Source: Terriglobales bacterium
Lineage (GTDB): Bacteria > Acidobacteriota > Terriglobia > Terriglobales > Acidobacteriaceae
NCBI GenBank assembly: GCA_025936825.1
Contig: JAICSO010000011.1
Coordinates: 62,001 to 126,000 of the forward strand
DNA length: 64,000 nt
Reading direction: 5' to 3'
Positions 60,502 through 64,000 of the stretch are shown here, piece after piece; within the stretch, counting starts at the first letter, position 1; each line of letters begins with the position of its first letter. Made by a program: the position numbers and the translations under genes. Under the pieces are notes generated by a model that was not told where the DNA came from, searched no databases, and saw only the letters and a program-made list of their open reading frames with translations.

Positions 60502-60873
60502 ATGCCTAAAAAAGTTCTGCTCGTGGACGATTCAACGACCACTTTGATGATGGAAGAAATGATTCTGAAGCAGCGCACGACTTACAACTGTGTGACTGCA
60601 AAGGACGGCCTCGACGCCATCTCGCGTGCCGTGGTTGAGTCCCCGGATTTGATCCTGATGGACGTCGTCATGCCACGCATGAATGGTTTCGAAGCTTGCA
60701 AGCGCATGCGATTGGAAGATTCGCTGAGGGAAGTCCCAATCATCCTGGTCACCACACGAGGCGAGGAAGAATACGTCGAAGCCGGATATCAGAGCGGCTG
60801 CAACGACTACATCACCAAGCCAATCAATGGTCATGAACTGGTAACGCTGCTCCACAGCTATTTGGGAGAGTAG
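60502..60873 (+). CDS. CheY-like response regulator
   Basis: The start is ATG 60502 (MPKKVLLVDDSTTTLMME); the frame is open from 60412. The 123-residue stand-alone receiver has the acidic pair DD near 9-10, phospho-Asp in LILMDVVMPRMNGFEACKRM near 53, and Lys in CNDYITKPINGHEL. It is of the PilG/CheY type used downstream of CheA. It opens the operon GAF, cheD, cheD, cheA, behind a sigma-54 promoter. It probably receives phosphate from the CheA at 62533. Confidence 0.92.
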   Translation: MPKKVLLVDDSTTTLMMEEMILKQRTTYNCVTAKDGLDAISRAVVESPDLILMDVVMPRMNGFEACKRMRLEDSLREVPIILVTTRGEEEYVEAGYQSGCNDYITKPINGHELVTLLHSYLGE

Positions 60874-60915
60874 CCGGCCTGCTATGCAGGGGGACCCATT
60901 CTGTTTGGACATAGC

Positions 60916-61437
60916 ATGGCAAAACATTTTCGCTCCAAGTCAAAGATGAACGCACACGACACAACCCACGATCTGACCAACCAGGCCAAGGTGTATGCAG
61001 CGCGCATGCGTCTGCAGAACACTATCGATCAGGCCGACGCCCTGGACGCCATTCGTGAAATCGCCGGAAACCTGATTGGGACTGAGCAGGTGGCGGTTTT
61101 CAAAGTTGATAAGCGGCGGTCTGAGCTTTGGCTTTATTGGTCGTTCGGAATCGACCCGAACAAGCATGTACTGCTCGACGTTCGCCAGGAACCGCAACTC
61201 CACCCGGTGCTCAAAGGCAAACCGGTGTTTCGCGAACACCCTGGCAAGAACCTGCTCTCGACCGACGAACCGGTCAACGCCATCGTGCCGATTCTCGTGG
61301 ATGGCGCGGTTGCGGCTGTGGTGGTCTTGTTTCGGCTGGTGACTCACAAACCTGCTTTAGAACCTGTCGACCGGCAAATTTGTGAAGTGCTGTCGAATTG
61401 CGCGGCTCGGGCTGTTAGCCCGCAGTTCGCGAAGTGA
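60916..61437 (+). CDS. GAF-domain protein
   Basis: The 173-residue protein has a helical N-terminus and a GAF domain of about residues 40-165 (ALDAIREIAGNLIGTEQVAVFKVDKRRSELWLYWSFGID, VPILVDGAVAAVVVLFRL, EVLSNCAARAV). It has no output domain. ATG 60946 is an alternative start. GAF domains bind small molecules or link proteins; within a chemotaxis-like operon it may feed a signal to CheA or to the cheD products. It is followed directly (no gap) by the first cheD. Confidence 0.85.
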   Translation: MAKHFRSKSKMNAHDTTHDLTNQAKVYAARMRLQNTIDQADALDAIREIAGNLIGTEQVAVFKVDKRRSELWLYWSFGIDPNKHVLLDVRQEPQLHPVLKGKPVFREHPGKNLLSTDEPVNAIVPILVDGAVAAVVVLFRLVTHKPALEPVDRQICEVLSNCAARAVSPQFAK

Positions 61438-61995
61438 ATGGGAAGGAATGTTCGCATGAATTCGCACTCGAAACCTCCTCAGTTTAATCCGGCTGTGCTG
61501 CCCATGGAGTTCCGCCCGCGGATGGCATACGTGTCCGACGAAAACCACACCAAGCACTACCTGATTCCCGGCAAGATTTTTGCCAGCGCGCAGCCGTTTG
61601 CGATCAGCACGATCGTCGGCTCCGGGGTCGCCGTTTGCTTGTGGGATTCCGTACATCGAATTGGCGGCGCTAATCATTTCATGTTGCCGGAAGGTCCGGA
61701 GCATGGCGACAACGCAGCTCGGTACGCCAACGTCGCCAATCCCGCGTTGTTGCAGCGCATGCTCGAACTTGGCGCAGAGCGCAAGAACCTGGAAGCGAAG
61801 GTCTTCGGCGGCAGCGTTTCCGGAATCAATTTTGGCGGCGAAGGTGAGCGTCTCGGCGAGCGGAACGTCCAAGCGGCCGAGCACTTCCTGCGCATGAATG
61901 GAATTCGAATTGGCCACAACGAAATTGGCGGCACGCACGGCCGCAAGTTGGTCTTTCAGACCGACGACGGAAAGGCTTGGTCCGAAGAACTGTGA
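61438..61995 (+). CDS. cheD: CheD-like protein lacking the catalytic cysteine
   Basis: The 185-residue protein begins right after the GAF gene's stop. It matches CheD: YLIPGKIFASAQPFAISTIVGSGVAVCLWD, GGANHFMLPEGPEHGDN, LEAKVFGG and the GTHGRKLVFQTDDG end. In CheD deamidases the motif is G-S-C-V with the nucleophile Cys; here residue 63 is Gly (codon GGG), while His80 is kept. The paralogue encoded next to it keeps Cys. It is therefore probably not a deamidase and may instead be a binding or regulatory partner. Name use is by family only. Confidence 0.88.
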   Translation: MGRNVRMNSHSKPPQFNPAVLPMEFRPRMAYVSDENHTKHYLIPGKIFASAQPFAISTIVGSGVAVCLWDSVHRIGGANHFMLPEGPEHGDNAARYANVANPALLQRMLELGAERKNLEAKVFGGSVSGINFGGEGERLGERNVQAAEHFLRMNGIRIGHNEIGGTHGRKLVFQTDDGKAWSEEL

Positions 61996-62528
61996 TGGGC
62001 GCCGCTGATTTCAAGTCTCGCCCGGACCGCCTGATGGTTCCCGCCAACGATTTTGCCGAGGGGGCCGTCCCGGGAACCCGGCAGCGAGTGTACCTCCTGC
62101 CGGGCCAGCTTCTCGCTAGCGCGGGACCATGTCGGATCACGACCATTCTCGGATCTTGCGTGTCGATTTGTTTGTTCGACGCCACGCGTTTGGCCGGAGG
62201 GATGAATCATTTCCTCCTGCCAATCTCTCAGAACGCCGAACCGGGGTCGCTCCGTTACGCAGACCACGCAACCGTAGCGTTGCTGGAAAAGATGATGGCG
62301 ATCGGCTGCCGTCTGGAAAACATGACAGCAAAAATCTTTGGCGGAGCGGCGTTGTTTCAGAGTGCCGGCCAATATCCCGACAGTCTCGGCGCAAAGAACG
62401 TGACCGCCGCCATTCAGATGTTGAGAAACGCGGACATCCCGATCGTGGCGCGGGAAACCGGCGGAAAACATGGCCGCAAAGTAATTTTTGATACGGAAGA
62501 AGGCGTGGCCTGGGCCCGCCGCGTATAA
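61995..62528 (+). CDS. cheD: CheD chemoreceptor glutamine deamidase
   Basis: The start is ATG 61995, overlapping the previous stop (TGATG); an in-frame ATG at 61977 lies inside the other gene. The 177-residue protein has the complete CheD core: YLLPGQLLASAGPCRITTILGSCVSICLFD with Cys55, GGMNHFLLP with His72, and the KIFGGAALF and GGKHGRKVIFDTEEG parts. It should deamidate glutamines on chemoreceptors, tuning signalling. It follows a catalytically dead paralogue and precedes cheA by four bases. Confidence 0.92.
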   Translation: MGAADFKSRPDRLMVPANDFAEGAVPGTRQRVYLLPGQLLASAGPCRITTILGSCVSICLFDATRLAGGMNHFLLPISQNAEPGSLRYADHATVALLEKMMAIGCRLENMTAKIFGGAALFQSAGQYPDSLGAKNVTAAIQMLRNADIPIVARETGGKHGRKVIFDTEEGVAWARRV

Positions 62529-62532
62529 ACAC

Positions 62533-64000
62533 ATGGACTTCGATCGCGAAAAAATCGTCGCTTCGTTTCTGGCGGAATCCGAAGAAGGGTTGGATCGGAC
62601 CGAGCAGTACCTGATTGCTGCCGAAACGGACCCCGAGAATTCCGAACTTCTCGAGGAAATGTTCCGCGTCGCCCACACCATCAAGGGCAACGCCGCAGCG
62701 CTTGACTTCCCTGAGCTCGCCGGATTCGCGCATGTCATGGAAGACCTGCTCGAGTCAGTACGCGCCCAAACGGTGCCGCTCTCGCATGATGTGGTTGCCC
62801 TTCTATTGCACGCGGTCGATGCGTTGCGCGCGCTTGTACCCGCAGCCGGCGAAGGAAACGATCGGCTCAGCCCATCGCACCAGGAAGTAAAGCGCTTGAT
62901 GACCGCGCACGCTTCTGGACTAGCCGTGGCTACGCAACCTTTTCCGGATTCGACTTTTGCTGAGGTGCCCTCCCCGGCACCGGTTCCGGGAGCCGCAGTA
63001 CTGGGCTCCCGGAGCCGTACCCTTCGCGTCGACGTTCAAAAGCTGGACGAGATGCTGAACCTGACTGGAGAGATCGCTGTTGTCTGCGGACGCGTCCGCA
63101 GCATGATTGCCGACCTTCCTGGCGAGCAAGGGCGACGCCTCCTCGACATACACCGCGAGGTAGAGGACCTGCAGCGCAATCTGCAAGAGAGCGTCATGGG
63201 TGTCCGCATGGTTCCGATCGGGCCACTGTTCCAGCAATTCGCGCGCTCGGTCCGCGACATCTCGCGATCTCACAACAAGCTGGCCCGCCTGGAAATATCA
63301 GGCGCCGACGTGGAAGTCGACACGCGGGTGCTCGAAAACTTAAAAGATCCTCTGCTTCACATGATCCGCAACGCAATTGACCACGGCATTGAGATGCCGG
63401 ACGTGCGTCACGCCAAGGGCAAAAATCCTTGCGGGCTACTGAAGCTGAGCGCGTCGCACTCAGCCGGAACCATTGTCATCCAGCTATCCGACGATGGCGC
63501 AGGATTCAATCGTGACCGCATTCGCAGCAAAGCTCGTGCTCTGAACCTGACCTCCGAGGAAGAGCGACTTTCAGATCAGGAACTTTTCAACCTGGTTTTC
63601 ACCGCTGGTTTCTCGACCGCCGATCACGTCAGCGACCTTTCCGGGCGCGGCGTCGGGATGGACGTGGTTCGCCGGAACATCGATCTTCTCCGCGGCACGA
63701 TCGAGATACGCAGCACCGAAGATCAGGGGACAACGCTGTTCGTCCGTCTGCCGCTGACGCTCGCCATCATTGACGGCTTTTCTGTTGTGGCCGGCGGAGA
63801 AACATATGTCATTCCTCTCGAACTGATTAAGGAATGCGTGGAACTTCCCGCAGATCAAATTTCGCACGAGCGGTCAGGAGTTATCAACCTGCGCAGCGAA
63901 CCTTTGCCGTTCATAAGGCTGCGCAAAGCTTTCGACTGCTCTAATGGCGCGTTGCCGACACGGGAAAACATCGTGGTTCTTCGTCATGAAGACGATTTCG
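62533..64000 (+). CDS. cheA: CheA-type histidine kinase (partial at window end)
   Basis: The gene starts at ATG 62533 and runs off the window after 489 codons. The Hpt domain has the phospho-His in RVAHTIKGNAAALDFPELAGFAHVME near 48. No P2 domain is seen; a linker rich in Pro/Ala leads to the dimerisation domain from about 155 (RTLRVDVQKLDEMLNLTGEIAV). The kinase domain has LLHMIRNAIDHGIE, IQLSDDGAGFNRDRI and SGRGVGMDVVRRNIDLLRG. The CheW-like domain begins near 415 (LAIIDGFSVVAGGETYVIPLELIKE). It should autophosphorylate and pass phosphate to the CheY-like protein at 60502. Confidence 0.95.
   Translation, partial: MDFDREKIVASFLAESEEGLDRTEQYLIAAETDPENSELLEEMFRVAHTIKGNAAALDFPELAGFAHVMEDLLESVRAQTVPLSHDVVALLLHAVDALRALVPAAGEGNDRLSPSHQEVKRLMTAHASGLAVATQPFPDSTFAEVPSPAPVPGAAVLGSRSRTLRVDVQKLDEMLNLTGEIAVVCGRVRSMIADLPGEQGRRLLDIHREVEDLQRNLQESVMGVRMVPIGPLFQQFARSVRDISRSHNKLARLEISGADVEVDTRVLENLKDPLLHMIRNAIDHGIEMPDVRHAKGKNPCGLLKLSASHSAGTIVIQLSDDGAGFNRDRIRSKARALNLTSEEERLSDQELFNLVFTAGFSTADHVSDLSGRGVGMDVVRRNIDLLRGTIEIRSTEDQGTTLFVRLPLTLAIIDGFSVVAGGETYVIPLELIKECVELPADQISHERSGVINLRSEPLPFIRLRKAFDCSNGALPTRENIVVLRHEDDF

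Overview
The window looks like a chromosomal segment of an acidobacterium (Acidobacteriota, Koribacter/Terriglobia-like). This is inferred from the gene families: an exosortase-type exopolysaccharide (EPS) locus, an SBBP-repeat surface protein with a distinctive C-terminus, paired DUF3857 proteins, many sigma-54 activators and a moderately GC-rich composition. No rRNA, tRNA, CRISPR array, prophage or insertion sequence was seen.

Region 1 (1-26783) is a large EPS/exosortase locus. A rightward block runs from a nucleotide-sugar 6-dehydrogenase through a glycosyltransferase, an ATP-grasp enzyme, a PHP-domain protein, a polysaccharide deacetylase and a GT2 glycosyltransferase. A long leftward operon (22412 to 8016), with many 4-bp stop/start overlaps, encodes a regulator, the Wza-like exporter, an outer-membrane barrel, the Wzz-like chain-length protein, an ATPase, a tyrosine kinase, the priming sugar transferase, a GT2, the O-antigen-ligase/Wzy-like protein, an FkbM methyltransferase, a second methyltransferase and an AsnB-like amidotransferase. 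Rightward from 22808 lie the exosortase, EpsI and a giant TPR lipoprotein. Together these would make, modify, polymerise and export a polysaccharide and sort surface proteins.

Region 2 (26784-35325) is regulatory plus secreted proteins: a soluble histidine kinase with its NtrC-type regulator, a PilZ protein, a stand-alone sigma-54 activator, and two overlapping DUF3857/transglutaminase-like genes of which the first has lost its catalytic residues. Region 3 (35361-49156) holds the SBBP protein, a PilZ protein, the heme exporter and cytochrome c maturation genes ccmABCD (with a 43-residue ccmD), a potassium channel, a GbsR-type repressor with a perfect 36-bp palindromic operator, a methyltransferase, an ECF sigma factor set, a CarboxypepD_reg-like protein and inorganic pyrophosphatase. 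Region 4 (49306-64000) is dense signal transduction: Rcp1-like response regulators, large PAS and hybrid kinases, a response regulator broken by one in-frame TAA, a GAYTGA-type sigma-54 regulator, and a chemotaxis-like operon (CheY-like, GAF, two cheD, cheA running off the end).

The most notable theme is a proposed sigma-54 network. Good -24/-12 candidates precede the dehydrogenase operon (1349), the stand-alone activator (30100) and the chemotaxis-like operon (60429), with a weaker one before the big EPS operon (22600, minus). Three of the four NtrC-like AAA+ proteins share almost the same Fis-type recognition helix, yet one of them, at the head of the EPS operon, lacks the GAFTGA loop and the Walker B aspartate. 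It may antagonise its paralogues on shared DNA sites. Other unusual points are a tandem cheD pair in which the first has lost the catalytic cysteine, and convergent genes whose stop codons are supplied by inverted heptamer repeat arrays.
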